This document shows positions 6,467 to 16,316 of a DNA stretch of 64,000 nucleotides, one piece after another. Under the pieces are notes generated by a model. It did not search any database, had not been told where the DNA came from, and saw nothing but the letters and a program-made list of their open reading frames with translations. Numbering within the stretch: the first letter of the stretch is position 1; each line of letters starts with the position of its first letter. Source of the stretch: Bacteroidetes bacterium SCGC AAA795-G10 (lineage in GTDB: Bacteria > Bacteroidota > Bacteroidia > Flavobacteriales > Flavobacteriaceae); assembly GCA_003130815.1 (NCBI GenBank), contig QFDA01000002.1:62001-126000 (forward strand), given 5' to 3'. The translations under genes were made by a program, and so were the position numbers.

Positions 6467-9460
6467 TCAATTTAATGTTAATTGCTTTTGTAAAATTTTT
6501 TCAAATTTCAGACTTAGCTCTTTAAATCTATTATAAGCATCTTTACCTAAAACTTGGTCTGCTTCAGTTACCATATTATAAAGATATTTAAACTGGTCAA
6601 TTAGCATTGGCTGCATATAATCACCTTCTTTAGTTTCTAATTTTTCTAAAATTGCTTCAAGGTCTTGTAACTTATTTTTCTTTAAATTTTTTGATAGTTT
6701 CAATGACTTGATCTCATTTAAAATTCTTGTTGCCTCCCTGATCTTGTTGATTAATTTTAATTGAAATTGTTCAACTTCAACAAAGACATCCTGGGAAATT
6801 TCTGTATTTGGATCTTTTTCAACTGAAAATTCAGTTGAAATTTTATTGGTGTTGTCAAGTGTTACTTCAACTACATATTTACCAGGTTTAACAAATGGTC
6901 CCAAAATATTTTTTTCATCATCATCATCATATATTCCTCGATGTCTTAAGTTCCATCTAAAACGGTTGAAGCCTTTTTTGGTTGTCACTTTATAAGATGC
7001 ATTGGATGAAAAGTCACTAAGTTGCATATTGTAGTTATTTGACTCTTTAGCTTTACTCGAAATTGAATTAAAAGAGTCAATTATTTTTCCTTTTGCATCT
7101 AAGATGGAAATCAAGACATTCTGATACTTATCACTATCCAGATAATAGTCAATAAAAACACCTGCTTGTAAATAGTCGTTAATTTCTATGTCAGGAATGT
7201 TATATTGGTAACGAATCGCCTCAGAAGGATTTACAACTTTGGGTTTTGGTCCATTCAATTCAGATCTTAAAAAATTGATGTCATCCATAACCCAAAATGA
7301 TCTTCCCATTGTTGATAAGACTAGGTCGTCTCTATGTATTTTAAGATCAGTTACTGGAGTAATTGGTAAATTTTTTTGAAATTTTACCCAGTTCTTTCCA
7401 TCATTTTGTGAAACAAAAATCCCAAATTCAGTACCTGCAAAAAGTAATCCTTTTTTTAATGGATCTTCCCTAACAACTCTTACTGGAAAGTCATGAGGTA
7501 TGCCATCTACAATTAATTCCCAAGATTTTCCATAATTTTTTGTTTTATAAATATAAGGTGACCAATCTCCTAATTGATATCTTAAAATTGTGATATAGGC
7601 TGAAGATGGATCATGGCTTGACGGCTCTACTGAGTCCACTCGACCTCCTTTCAATAAGTTTTTGGGGGTCACATTTCTCCAGTTTTTACCTCCATCAACA
7701 GTTAAATGGACCAAGCCATCATTCGAACCTACCCAAATTAAATCTTTCTGTAAGATTGACTCTCTAACAGAGTATATAGTACTATAAAACTCTTCACCTG
7801 TAATATCCCTAGTTATTGGAGATCCTGAAATAACTTGTTTTGATTTGTCAAATTCTGTTAAATCAGGCGAAATTATCTCCCAATTTATCCCTCCATTGGT
7901 AGTTTTATGAAGAAATTGAGAACCATGGTATATAACATTTTCATCATGTGGAGAAATATGTATCGGAGATACCCTTTGAAATCTAAACTTCAAATCTTTT
8001 GGATTATGCCCATACATGTTTTGAGCTCCAACATAATATTGCTTTTCCTGTCCAGTCTCTTTGTTATATATACTAAATCTTCCCTTGCAATTTGAGTAAA
8101 CAATATTCGGATTACTTGGTTTTGGAACAGCTGGACCAGTTTCACAGCCACCGGTTGAAAGTATCCATGCATTTGGTCCTGCCTGAATCGGATAAGGCGG
8201 TTGGCTTGGGACAGAAACTGTAGTGTAATTATCTTGCTGACCTCCATATAGCCAATAAGGAAACTGTTGATCTACTTCGACTTGATAAATCTCTGCAGTA
8301 GGTTGATTAAATTGGGTAGTCCAAGTTTTTCCGGAATTAAAAGTAACGTTTCCCCCTCCATCATTTGATTGAATCCATATGTTATCATGATTAGGATTTA
8401 TCCATATGTCATGATTATCCCCATGAGGTGTTTCTTTTATATCCCAAGTTTTACCTGCATTAATAGAAACCATAAACTTATTGGCACTTGAATAAATTAC
8501 ATCTGCATTTTTTGGGTGAGCATAAATATTACAATAATAAAAGGGTCTATTTACCAATTCTTTTCTATGACTCATTACGTTGAAACTTGATCCTTTATCA
8601 TAAGAAACATAAACACCTCCCTGACCATCTCCTGCTTCGATAAGTGCGTAAAGTCTTTTTGTATCGGCGGGTGAAGTTGCTAAATCAATTTTTCCAATAT
8701 TACCCTTTGGCAATCCTTTAAAAAGCTTGGTCCAACTTTGTCCTCCATCAACTGATTTGTATATACCTCCATCTTTTGATCCGCTCATTATTGTCCATGG
8801 TTTTCGGTTAACCTCCCATGATGCAGCGTAAATTGTGTTGGGGTCATCAGGAGAAAATTCCATATCTACAATTCCAATTTTATCAGATATGTAAAGAATT
8901 TTTTTCCAATTTTTACCTCCGTCTATTGATTTAAATAATCCTCTTTCTGTATTTTGTTTAAATGGTTGACCGATTGCAGCAGCATAAACTATGTCAGGAT
9001 TTTTAGGATGAACCTTAATTGCACCTATTTGACCTGCACTCTTTAGTCCTATAAATTCCCAGCTCTTTCCTGCATCTAATGATTTGTATACACCTTTTCC
9101 TACGATCACATTTGAACGTATTCCATCAGAACCCGTTCCAACATATATAATATTAGGATTTGATTGAAATACATCAATTGAACCAATTGAAGGAGATTCA
9201 AAATAACCATCACTAATATTAGTCCAACTCAATCCACCATCGATAGTCTTCCATAAACCACCTCCAGAGGTTCCCATATAGAATGTGAATTGGTTTTTGA
9301 TAACACCACACACAGAAGTTGATCTTCCGCCTCTTGTTGGTCCTACATTTCTATATTTAATGTCTTCAAAATTTATTCTTTGAAGTTCTTGGCCATATGA
9401 AAGGTTGCAACTGAAAGTCAAAACAGTTATAAGTAATTTATTTTTAAATTGATTAAACAT
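6467..9460 (-). CDS. Secreted BNR/VPS10-sortilin-like beta-propeller protein
   Basis: A 997-residue exported protein with a signal peptide ending LSYG before Gln. Residues about 30-750 contain repeated Asp-box/BNR-like elements (for example SxDGGKNWxxI and SVDGGQSWTKL), spaced as in the ten-bladed propellers of sortilin/VPS10 proteins and in bacterial proteins often loosely labelled glycosyl hydrolase. The last 230 residues hold a strand-rich segment and a helical, Lys/Glu-rich tail. No catalytic residues of sialidases are evident, so I do not call it a sialidase. No type IX secretion C-terminal sorting domain is seen. Length is usual for this Bacteroidetes family. It is divergent from the DUF819 permease, with a long inverted repeat between them. 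Confidence 0.8.
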   Translation of the reverse strand: MFNQFKNKLLITVLTFSCNLSYGQELQRINFEDIKYRNVGPTRGGRSTSVCGVIKNQFTFYMGTSGGGLWKTIDGGLSWTNISDGYFESPSIGSIDVFQSNPNIIYVGTGSDGIRSNVIVGKGVYKSLDAGKSWEFIGLKSAGQIGAIKVHPKNPDIVYAAAIGQPFKQNTERGLFKSIDGGKNWKKILYISDKIGIVDMEFSPDDPNTIYAASWEVNRKPWTIMSGSKDGGIYKSVDGGQSWTKLFKGLPKGNIGKIDLATSPADTKRLYALIEAGDGQGGVYVSYDKGSSFNVMSHRKELVNRPFYYCNIYAHPKNADVIYSSANKFMVSINAGKTWDIKETPHGDNHDIWINPNHDNIWIQSNDGGGNVTFNSGKTWTTQFNQPTAEIYQVEVDQQFPYWLYGGQQDNYTTVSVPSQPPYPIQAGPNAWILSTGGCETGPAVPKPSNPNIVYSNCKGRFSIYNKETGQEKQYYVGAQNMYGHNPKDLKFRFQRVSPIHISPHDENVIYHGSQFLHKTTNGGINWEIISPDLTEFDKSKQVISGSPITRDITGEEFYSTIYSVRESILQKDLIWVGSNDGLVHLTVDGGKNWRNVTPKNLLKGGRVDSVEPSSHDPSSAYITILRYQLGDWSPYIYKTKNYGKSWELIVDGIPHDFPVRVVREDPLKKGLLFAGTEFGIFVSQNDGKNWVKFQKNLPITPVTDLKIHRDDLVLSTMGRSFWVMDDINFLRSELNGPKPKVVNPSEAIRYQYNIPDIEINDYLQAGVFIDYYLDSDKYQNVLISILDAKGKIIDSFNSISSKAKESNNYNMQLSDFSSNASYKVTTKKGFNRFRWNLRHRGIYDDDDEKNILGPFVKPGKYVVEVTLDNTNKISTEFSVEKDPNTEISQDVFVEVEQFQLKLINKIREATRILNEIKSLKLSKNLKKNKLQDLEAILEKLETKEGDYMQPMLIDQFKYLYNMVTEADQVLGKDAYNRFKELSLKFEKILQKQLTLN

Positions 9461-9486
9461 TTACGAAAGATTTATAGATTCAAGAG

Positions 9487-9534
9487 TTAATTTATGAAAA
9501 CTTAAAATTTATACTCTCCTTTTTCATAAATTAA
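9487..9534. repeat. 14-bp perfect inverted repeat between divergent genes
   Basis: TTAATTTATGAAAA at 9487-9500 is exactly the reverse complement of TTTTCATAAATTAA at 9521-9534, separated by 20 nt. It sits in the 102-bp gap between the divergent BNR-protein gene (start 9460) and the DUF819 gene (start 9563), 26 nt from the first start and 28 nt from the second. This is the geometry expected of a shared operator, or of a cruciform. No regulator gene is adjacent. Confidence 0.6.
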
Positions 9535-9562
9535 TCTAATAAAAGTATTTTCTGTTCTAATT

Positions 9563-10699
9563 ATGAGTAATACAGTTTATGTTCTTCTTATGCTTTGTCT
9601 TATGATAATTTTATCATTATATGTAGGCAAGACAAAATTAGGAAAGCAGTTAGGTTCAGCTCTTTTGGTAATATTATTTACAGCAATAATTGCTAATCTT
9701 AAACTTATTCCGTCTGCTTCAAATAGTATTGAATTGTATACTATAATTTTTGAATATATAGCACCTATATCAATATTTTTTTTGCTTCTGAATGTAAATC
9801 TTATTTCAATAAAAAAAGCAGGTTTACCAATGATTACATTGTTTATAGTTGGATCACTATCAACAACACTTGGAATTCTAATCTCATGGATAATTATTTC
9901 TCCTGAAAATGTATTAGGCTCAGATGCAAATGTAATTGCTGGAATGTTGACTGGGACCTACACAGGAGGCAGTGTTAACTTTAATGCAGTGGCATTAGAA
10001 TATGGTTTTCAAAAAAAGGGAATTTTATACGCAGGAACAGTTGCCGTTGATAATGTTGTAACAACAATTTGGATATTAGCTACTTTGACATTTCCACTAA
10101 TCTTGTCAAAAATATGGAAGGGTAAAGTTTTTTTAAAACAAACTATTTCTATTGAAAAAAATTTTGATGAAGATAAAATAGACTTAGTTTCTTTAGCAAG
10201 TTTGATCTTCCTTGGAATTTCAGCTTTTTATATTTCTGAAATTTTAGCTAAAAAATTTAATAGTATTCCATCCATTTTAATCCTTTCAACAATAGGTATT
10301 CTTCTGGCTCAAACCAACTTTATTAGTAAATTAAAAGGAAGTCATAATTTAGGCTTATATCTAGTTCATTTATTCTTAGCAGTTATAGGAGCATATTGTG
10401 AAATAAGTGCTGTTTATGAGCTCAAAGAAATAGGAATTACTCTTTTTTTGTTCACAAGTGTTTCAGTGTTAATACATGGGGTATTAATAATCATTGTTGG
10501 TGGTCTATTTTATCGAGATTGGCAAATGATAGCAATTGCAAGTCAAACAAATGTAGGTGGAGGAGCATCCGCAATTGCACTTGCAGAGACTTTTAAAAGA
10601 AATGAACTGATTTTACCCTCAATTTTAATGGGTACATTAGGAAATGCTATTGGAACTTACCTTGGATTTTTTGTTATATATATTTTAAATAATATTTGA
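9563..10699 (+). CDS. DUF819 family integral membrane protein
   Basis: A 378-residue membrane protein with about 10-11 hydrophobic segments. The glycine-rich stretch GMLTGTYTGGSVNFNAVA (around residue 130-150) and the C-terminal SQTNVGGGASAIALAE are characteristic of the DUF819 (YjcL-like) family, predicted transporters of unknown substrate. The Gly/Asn-rich repeats in each half suggest inverted-repeat topology with a substrate site in the middle, which is inference. It is transcribed divergently from the BNR-repeat gene and converges on the second DUF5916 gene. No attached enzyme hints at the substrate. Confidence 0.85.
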   Translation: MSNTVYVLLMLCLMIILSLYVGKTKLGKQLGSALLVILFTAIIANLKLIPSASNSIELYTIIFEYIAPISIFFLLLNVNLISIKKAGLPMITLFIVGSLSTTLGILISWIIISPENVLGSDANVIAGMLTGTYTGGSVNFNAVALEYGFQKKGILYAGTVAVDNVVTTIWILATLTFPLILSKIWKGKVFLKQTISIEKNFDEDKIDLVSLASLIFLGISAFYISEILAKKFNSIPSILILSTIGILLAQTNFISKLKGSHNLGLYLVHLFLAVIGAYCEISAVYELKEIGITLFLFTSVSVLIHGVLIIIVGGLFYRDWQMIAIASQTNVGGGASAIALAETFKRNELILPSILMGTLGNAIGTYLGFFVIYILNNI

Positions 10700-10730
10700 G
10701 ATCTTAATATTAGTTATAAGCGTTATAAAT

Positions 10731-12935
10731 TCAAATATTGATCCAATAAGTTATTTTCAAATTTATTGTCCTAAAATTGGGTATTAAATCGTTTTCAAGA
10801 TAATTTGAATTGTCAGTATATACCAAAAATAAGTCTGATAAAGGAGCAAAACGCCACTGAAGTCTAGAATTAATACCCAGTGTATTTGAAAAATTCGAAA
10901 ACTGGATAAAACTGGCCCAAAAAATATTTTTAGTAAATGTAAAATCTAATTTTGGACTAACTAAAATTAAACCTACAGATTTTTGAGGTTCAGGCAGATT
11001 GATTTTATCATAGCTTAATTTTAGACTTGCTTGCAAAAGTTTATCTATCCTAAAATTGAAATTATTACTAATTGAAAACTTTTCACCACTGAAATATCCT
11101 CCAAAACTAATTTCAGAGTTAAATCTAAATTTTGTTCTATTTGTTGAGGTATATCCAAATTCAAATTGAGAGGTATCATAAGCACCTTCGGTTATTGGAG
11201 AATCATTATTTATACCTGTTGGATCAAAAGTGTTTTCTAAATATATGTAAGTGTTAACAATTGCTAAATCAATTCTAGATCTGTTTTTAAAATTTACAGA
11301 AAGATTAGCATTCAATCTTCTATCAGTAACTAAGTTATTTTCTTCAGGTTTATCAACATAATATAACTCAGGGCCTACTGCAATACTTTGAATTAATTCA
11401 GATTTCGGAAAAAAATATCTATCATATTTTGTGTAATTTTTTTTAAACCCTTTTCTCCTTGAAAACCCCAGATCGCTTGTAAAATTTGGAGTTGTTCTTG
11501 TAAATACAGTCCTGAATCTATTTTTTATGTCATTGAAATTAAATCTGAAACCAGTTGATATACCCTCATTTTCTTCTGAAGGCGAAAATGTATTATAAAA
11601 AAAGACCTTACCTCTAATTTTATCATTTTTTGAAATAAAATTATAATCAAAACCTAATAAACGATTATAACGTTCTTGTTCTGATTCAAAGCTATCCTGA
11701 CCTGTTTTTTCTCTATTAACGAACAAAAATTTTAAATTCGATTTAGAGAAAACATTCTGTTGAAATGATAATACTGTATTGTTGTTAGAAGGTATTAAAT
11801 TCGTCTCATCTTTTGCTGTTTGCATATTCAATAATCCAACTCTAAGACGTTTAGTGAGTTTCCCACTTAATCTTACACCAGCGTGAATTTTATTTTGAAT
11901 TGTGTTTCCGTTTAGATCCTTTGTGACTCCAATTCGCCTTGTGAAAAATGGTCTATTCTCATAGAAATCTCCAAAACCACTAAAGAGATCATTATTCTGA
12001 ATAAAAAACTGTCTTTTTTCTGGTAGAGCAACAGCAAATCGTGTTAAGTTGATAATTTGGTCATCAACTTCAATTTGGGAAAAATCCGGGTTGATTGTAA
12101 AATCTAAATTAAGACCTGTTCCAATAAATACTCTTCCATCTCCACCATATTCAAGATTATTAGTTTTTTCATTGTTATCAAAAATCTTTGATTTTAACAA
12201 ATTAACATAAGGAATTATTGTTATCGGAGTTTTAGATTTACCCAAAGGTTTCTCAAAAACGAGCGGTTCTGTAAATGAAAGGTTTATAAATGATTGTTCT
12301 TGAGGAACCCTAAATAGGGTAGAAAATTCATTAGAAATAATTCTTCTTCTTGATACATTATATCTCCAGGACTTACTATTATTTGCAAATCTTATTGAGC
12401 TTAATGGTATTCTAATTTCAGCAGTATAAAAATTTTCATAAACCTGAGTTTCTAAATCAAATTTTGTATCCCAATCCCAATTTGAATCTTCTCCAAGTGT
12501 TCTTCCACCGTTGAATAAGATTTCATCTTTTTTTACACCAACAGAATTTCCTCCAAAAGCATAAGCATTTGTTAAATCATTGAAAGTGTCCAATGTAAAA
12601 AGAAAAAAATCAGAGAACCTGCCCATGTCTCTTCTGAGACTCGATATAATACTTTCATTTTTACTCTCATAACATTTAACAAATGCGTAAATATTATTTG
12701 AATCATACAAAAATTTTATTTCGGTTTGTTTTAGAGCCTTAATAGTATCTGTCGGAAACCATTGCCAAAAGTTGGATCTTGTTTCTGCTTTATCCCAGTC
12801 TGATTCATCATCAATACCGTTAATTACAATTTTTTGATTTGTAAGTTTGACGTAAGTAGAATCAATGAATTTTTGAGCAAATATTAAATCAAAGCACGTG
12901 CTAAAAATCAAAAGAAAAAGAATTTTTTTTGACAT
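10731..12935 (-). CDS. DUF5916 protein with CBM9-like N-terminal domain (second copy)
   Basis: A 734-residue exported protein with a signal peptide MSKKILFLLIFSTCFDLIFA before Gln. A CBM9-like domain begins KIVINGIDDESDWDKA and runs to about residue 215; the DUF5916 region follows, with many amphipathic strands and an isoleucine-ending final strand (INLKITYWINI), compatible with an outer-membrane barrel. It is the same architecture as the protein at 3407-5635, but the sequences are diverged well beyond a recent duplication. The gene converges with the DUF819 gene (31 nt apart) and lies 29 nt downstream of the DinB-like gene on the same strand, so the two may be co-transcribed. Function unknown. 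Confidence 0.84.
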   Translation of the reverse strand: MSKKILFLLIFSTCFDLIFAQKFIDSTYVKLTNQKIVINGIDDESDWDKAETRSNFWQWFPTDTIKALKQTEIKFLYDSNNIYAFVKCYESKNESIISSLRRDMGRFSDFFLFTLDTFNDLTNAYAFGGNSVGVKKDEILFNGGRTLGEDSNWDWDTKFDLETQVYENFYTAEIRIPLSSIRFANNSKSWRYNVSRRRIISNEFSTLFRVPQEQSFINLSFTEPLVFEKPLGKSKTPITIIPYVNLLKSKIFDNNEKTNNLEYGGDGRVFIGTGLNLDFTINPDFSQIEVDDQIINLTRFAVALPEKRQFFIQNNDLFSGFGDFYENRPFFTRRIGVTKDLNGNTIQNKIHAGVRLSGKLTKRLRVGLLNMQTAKDETNLIPSNNNTVLSFQQNVFSKSNLKFLFVNREKTGQDSFESEQERYNRLLGFDYNFISKNDKIRGKVFFYNTFSPSEENEGISTGFRFNFNDIKNRFRTVFTRTTPNFTSDLGFSRRKGFKKNYTKYDRYFFPKSELIQSIAVGPELYYVDKPEENNLVTDRRLNANLSVNFKNRSRIDLAIVNTYIYLENTFDPTGINNDSPITEGAYDTSQFEFGYTSTNRTKFRFNSEISFGGYFSGEKFSISNNFNFRIDKLLQASLKLSYDKINLPEPQKSVGLILVSPKLDFTFTKNIFWASFIQFSNFSNTLGINSRLQWRFAPLSDLFLVYTDNSNYLENDLIPNFRTINLKITYWINI

Positions 12936-12964
12936 GTTTTAATTTATCTCAAAGGATACTAATT

Positions 12965-13507
12965 TTATTTTGAATCGTTAAAGTATTTAATATTACGCTT
13001 TGCTTGTAAATGATGTCTGTCAATATGATATCGAAGAAATTCAAGCCTTTGATGAAAGTCTAATTCACCAGAAATAGGATGTGCGTGGGTAATAACACGT
13101 AACATATCATCAGTTAGTTTATTTCCGAATTCAAATAAAATTTTTTCAAGACTAATAAATGAAGTTGTCCAAAATTTAAATGACCCCCTAACTCGTGGAG
13201 CTGCAATATCAGGAACCTGCTCCTTTTCTTTCCATGTTAAATCAATTACCTTTTCTATTGACAATCCTTTATTTTTTGAGTCATATTTAAGCTCTTTTTT
13301 ACCCTCTAAAATTTCATTTAAAACTTTTGCCATAACTGCAACTCCCAAAAATTCTGCCCAATAAAGGTGTTCTGTTATTTCAATAATATTCCAAGAATAC
13401 TCATTTTTTTTGAATTCTATATTATCCTTAGAGAGTCTTTGTACTGTATTTAAATAGCTAGCACGCGATTTTTCTACAGAATTTATTAGAACTTCAACCT
13501 GTGACAT
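12965..13507 (-). CDS. DinB superfamily protein
   Basis: A 180-residue cytoplasmic protein with a four-helix pattern. It opens with SVEKSRASYLNTVQRLS and contains WNIIEITEHLYWAE (His about residue 47) and a C-terminal HIDRHHLQAKRNI block. The His in the second helix and the HxxxHH-type block are where DinB/YfiT proteins bind a divalent metal. Members act as thiol-dependent transferases (bacillithiol, mycothiol or glutathione S-transferases) or remain uncharacterised. Which thiol is used here is unknown. It lies directly upstream of the second DUF5916 gene on the same strand. Confidence 0.8.
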   Translation of the reverse strand: MSQVEVLINSVEKSRASYLNTVQRLSKDNIEFKKNEYSWNIIEITEHLYWAEFLGVAVMAKVLNEILEGKKELKYDSKNKGLSIEKVIDLTWKEKEQVPDIAAPRVRGSFKFWTTSFISLEKILFEFGNKLTDDMLRVITHAHPISGELDFHQRLEFLRYHIDRHHLQAKRNIKYFNDSK

Positions 13508-13669
13508 TTTAAAATATTTAATGTTATTGTTATTTGATTAAATATAGAAAGAAAGTTTTGATGTAATTTTATTAATGTAGTTTTAAAAAATGAGTCATAT
13601 TCTTAAGAGAGCTGAAAATTAATATAAAGAACACAGACTTGTAATTATAAATAACCCTGATCTTTAAAA

Positions 13670-15073
13670 ATGATAAAAAAAAATATTAGAGAAAAGTCTT
13701 TTTTTGAAAGAGTACCACATGCGATAACAATAGTTTTTTTTATAATTCTTTTAGTTACAGGGATGACATATATACTTCCTGCTGGTTCATATGAAAGGAT
13801 AAATTTAGATGGAAGAAGTACTGTGGTACCAGGTTCATATAAAATAATTGATTCAACCCCGATAGGAGTTTTACAAATGTTTAAAGCTATACCACTTGGT
13901 TTTAAGTCAGCATCGGAAATAATTTTTATTGTACTTGCAGGAGGAATTATGTTTGGATTTATGGAAAAATCTAAGGCGATAGAAAATGCAATAGGAACTC
14001 TTATAAAAAAAATGGGATTAAAAAGGAAATACTTGATTGTTGTTATTATGACATTTACCTATGGTCTTCTAGGTGTTTCAGTTGGACTTGAAAATAACAT
14101 CGCTTTAATACCGGTTGCTGCTGTTTTAAGTTTAGCTTTAGGTGGTGATTTAATTCTTGCTGCTGGCATATCAGTTGGGGCTATGACCATCGGCTTTGGA
14201 CTATCCCCAATAAATCCATATACTATTGGTACTGGTCACAAAATAGCAGAGCTTCCAATGTTTTCTGGAGCATTTTTAAGAGCCATTCTGTGTTCCGTCG
14301 GACTTGCTGTAATGGCATTCTACAATGTCAGGTATTTTAAAAAAATAATTTTAAATGATCAGGAAAGTTTGGCAATAGGTTTAAATACAAAAAATTTAAC
14401 TCTATCTAAACCAATTAAAGATTATTCATTGAGTATAACTAATTGGTCGATTATTGGAATTTTTATTTTAGGCCTAATTTTAATTATATATGGTGTTTTT
14501 AATTTAGATTGGCATATAAACGAGTTGTCTGCTGTTTTTTTGATAATTGCTTTTTTAACTGGCTTATTCTCTAAAATGGGAGGTAATTCAATGAGTAAAA
14601 TTGTTCTTGAATCAGTTGCTGTAGCAGCTCCTGGAGCATTTATGGTTGGTTTTGCAACAACTATTAAAGTTTTAATGGAAATGGGAAATATTGGAGATAC
14701 AATTTCATATCAACTTTCAATTATTTTGGAAGGTCTTCCTCTTTATCTTTCGGCTGTCTGCATGTCTATCTCTCAATCATTTATTAATTTCTTTATCCCA
14801 TCTGGAAGTGGACAAGCACTTGCTACACTCCCAGTAATGATACCATTAGGCGAATCTCTTGGCCTAAACAGACAAATTACTATTTTAGCATTTCAAGTTG
14901 GAGACGGTCTAACAAACCTTATAAACCCAACGCTTGGTGGTTTAATTGCAATGCTTAGTATGAGTAGAGTACCAATTGATAGATGGATAAGATTTATTTT
15001 TCCAGTTTTAATTATACTAATTATAATTGCTTTTTTGGCATTAATTGTTGCAGTAGCTATTGACTATAATTAA
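13670..15073 (+). CDS. YfcC family permease
   Basis: A 467-residue protein with about 12 transmembrane segments, of the YfcC/ArcD2-type ion transporter family (C4-dicarboxylate anaerobic carrier-like). Supporting stretches are TYILPAGSYERI near the N-terminus, GVSVGLENNIALIPVA, FGLSPINPYTIGTGH and, in the second half, FFIPSGSGQALATLPVM. The paired polar re-entrant motifs in each half fit this superfamily. Characterised relatives move arginine/ornithine, dipeptides or dicarboxylates. The stop is 3 nt before the M20 deacetylase gene, so transporter and hydrolase are almost certainly one operon, pointing to an N-acylated amino acid or dipeptide as substrate (inference). Confidence 0.85.
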   Translation: MIKKNIREKSFFERVPHAITIVFFIILLVTGMTYILPAGSYERINLDGRSTVVPGSYKIIDSTPIGVLQMFKAIPLGFKSASEIIFIVLAGGIMFGFMEKSKAIENAIGTLIKKMGLKRKYLIVVIMTFTYGLLGVSVGLENNIALIPVAAVLSLALGGDLILAAGISVGAMTIGFGLSPINPYTIGTGHKIAELPMFSGAFLRAILCSVGLAVMAFYNVRYFKKIILNDQESLAIGLNTKNLTLSKPIKDYSLSITNWSIIGIFILGLILIIYGVFNLDWHINELSAVFLIIAFLTGLFSKMGGNSMSKIVLESVAVAAPGAFMVGFATTIKVLMEMGNIGDTISYQLSIILEGLPLYLSAVCMSISQSFINFFIPSGSGQALATLPVMIPLGESLGLNRQITILAFQVGDGLTNLINPTLGGLIAMLSMSRVPIDRWIRFIFPVLIILIIIAFLALIVAVAIDYN

Positions 15074-15076
15074 TTT

Positions 15077-16231
15077 ATGATGAATGTAGAAGAGATATTA
15101 GCAAAACTAGTTTCATTTCCAATTCTTGGTGGTGAAAGTAACATGACAATACTAAACTGGATAAAAGAATATCTAGAATCTTACAAAGTAGAAGTTAATT
15201 TAGTGCCAAACAAAAATGAAAATAAAGCTTCATTACATTGCAGAATTGGACCACCCAAAGAGGGAGGTGTAATTTTATCTGGCCATATGGATGTTGTTCC
15301 AGTAGAAGGGCAAAAATGGACTTCAAATCCTTTTACTTTAACTGATAAAGGTGATGGGAAACTTTATGGAAGAGGTTCAGCAGACATGAAAGGTTTTTTA
15401 GCTTGCTGTTTGGCTACTTTACCAGAAATGGTAAATACAGATTTAAAAAAGCCTATATATTTTGCATTTAGCTATGATGAGGAAGTAGGATGTCTTGCAG
15501 CACCAGACCTTACAAAAGCATTAAATAATTTTTATAAAGAAACACCAAAATTTGCAATAATCGGAGAACCTTCAATGATGGAGCCTATTATCGGTCAAAA
15601 AGCAATCTATATAATGGATACTTATGTGAATGGCTCTGCTGGTCATAGTAGCAGAATCAAACAGGAAGTCAGTGCTATTCATGAGGCCATGCGTCTAATT
15701 TTATGGCTTGAAAATAAAATGAACTCTTTAATAGAAGAAGGTCGTGTCGACAAAAGATTTAATCCACCTCATTCTTCTATTCATATTGGAGTAATAAATG
15801 GAGGTATAGCTCCAAATGTAATAGCTGATAAGGTCCATTTTTCTTGGGATTTAAGGACAATTCCAAGAGATGATATTTTTTCAATTATATCTGAATTTGA
15901 GAAATATTGTAAAGAAAGAGAAGATCAATTGCGTAAAATATATCCAGATTTTAGAATAAAAAACATTGAGAACCACCCTGTAGTACCACATTTAGATACT
16001 TCAGAAAACGATGATATTTTGTCACTTATTAAAAAAATTTCAGGAAATTCGAATTGGGATACAGTTTCCTTTGCTGCCGAAGCAGGTCACTTTGCAAATC
16101 AAGGGTTTAATACAGCAATTTGTGGTCCAGGCGATATTGCCCAAGCTCATAGAGGAGATGAATTTATATCTAAGGATCAACTAAATAAAGGGGTTGGAAT
16201 GATTCAAAACTTAATTAAGGAATTTTCTTAA
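15077..16231 (+). CDS. argE: M20 family deacetylase/peptidase, acetylornithine deacetylase-like
   Basis: A 384-residue cytoplasmic zinc hydrolase. The metal-site motifs of M20 enzymes are intact: SGHMDVVPV (His/Asp), GRGSADMKG (bridging Asp), SYDEEVGC (general base Glu and Zn-Glu), IIGEPS and a C-terminal EAGHF. The spacing and overall sequence are closest to acetylornithine deacetylase (ArgE), which removes acetate from N-acetylornithine in arginine synthesis. However, no arginine synthesis gene is adjacent, and the partner gene 3 nt upstream is a permease. A catabolic role on an imported N-acyl amino acid is therefore equally plausible, and I hold the symbol lightly. Initiation is ATG ATG; the first is used here. 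Confidence 0.82.
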   Translation: MMNVEEILAKLVSFPILGGESNMTILNWIKEYLESYKVEVNLVPNKNENKASLHCRIGPPKEGGVILSGHMDVVPVEGQKWTSNPFTLTDKGDGKLYGRGSADMKGFLACCLATLPEMVNTDLKKPIYFAFSYDEEVGCLAAPDLTKALNNFYKETPKFAIIGEPSMMEPIIGQKAIYIMDTYVNGSAGHSSRIKQEVSAIHEAMRLILWLENKMNSLIEEGRVDKRFNPPHSSIHIGVINGGIAPNVIADKVHFSWDLRTIPRDDIFSIISEFEKYCKEREDQLRKIYPDFRIKNIENHPVVPHLDTSENDDILSLIKKISGNSNWDTVSFAAEAGHFANQGFNTAICGPGDIAQAHRGDEFISKDQLNKGVGMIQNLIKEFS

Positions 16232-16316
16232 ACCAACAATAAATAATTTATGTCAACTAATAAATTAAAAGCGTTCTTGGATATTGTTTTAAACCTCTTT
16301 GTGTTATCTATTTAAA

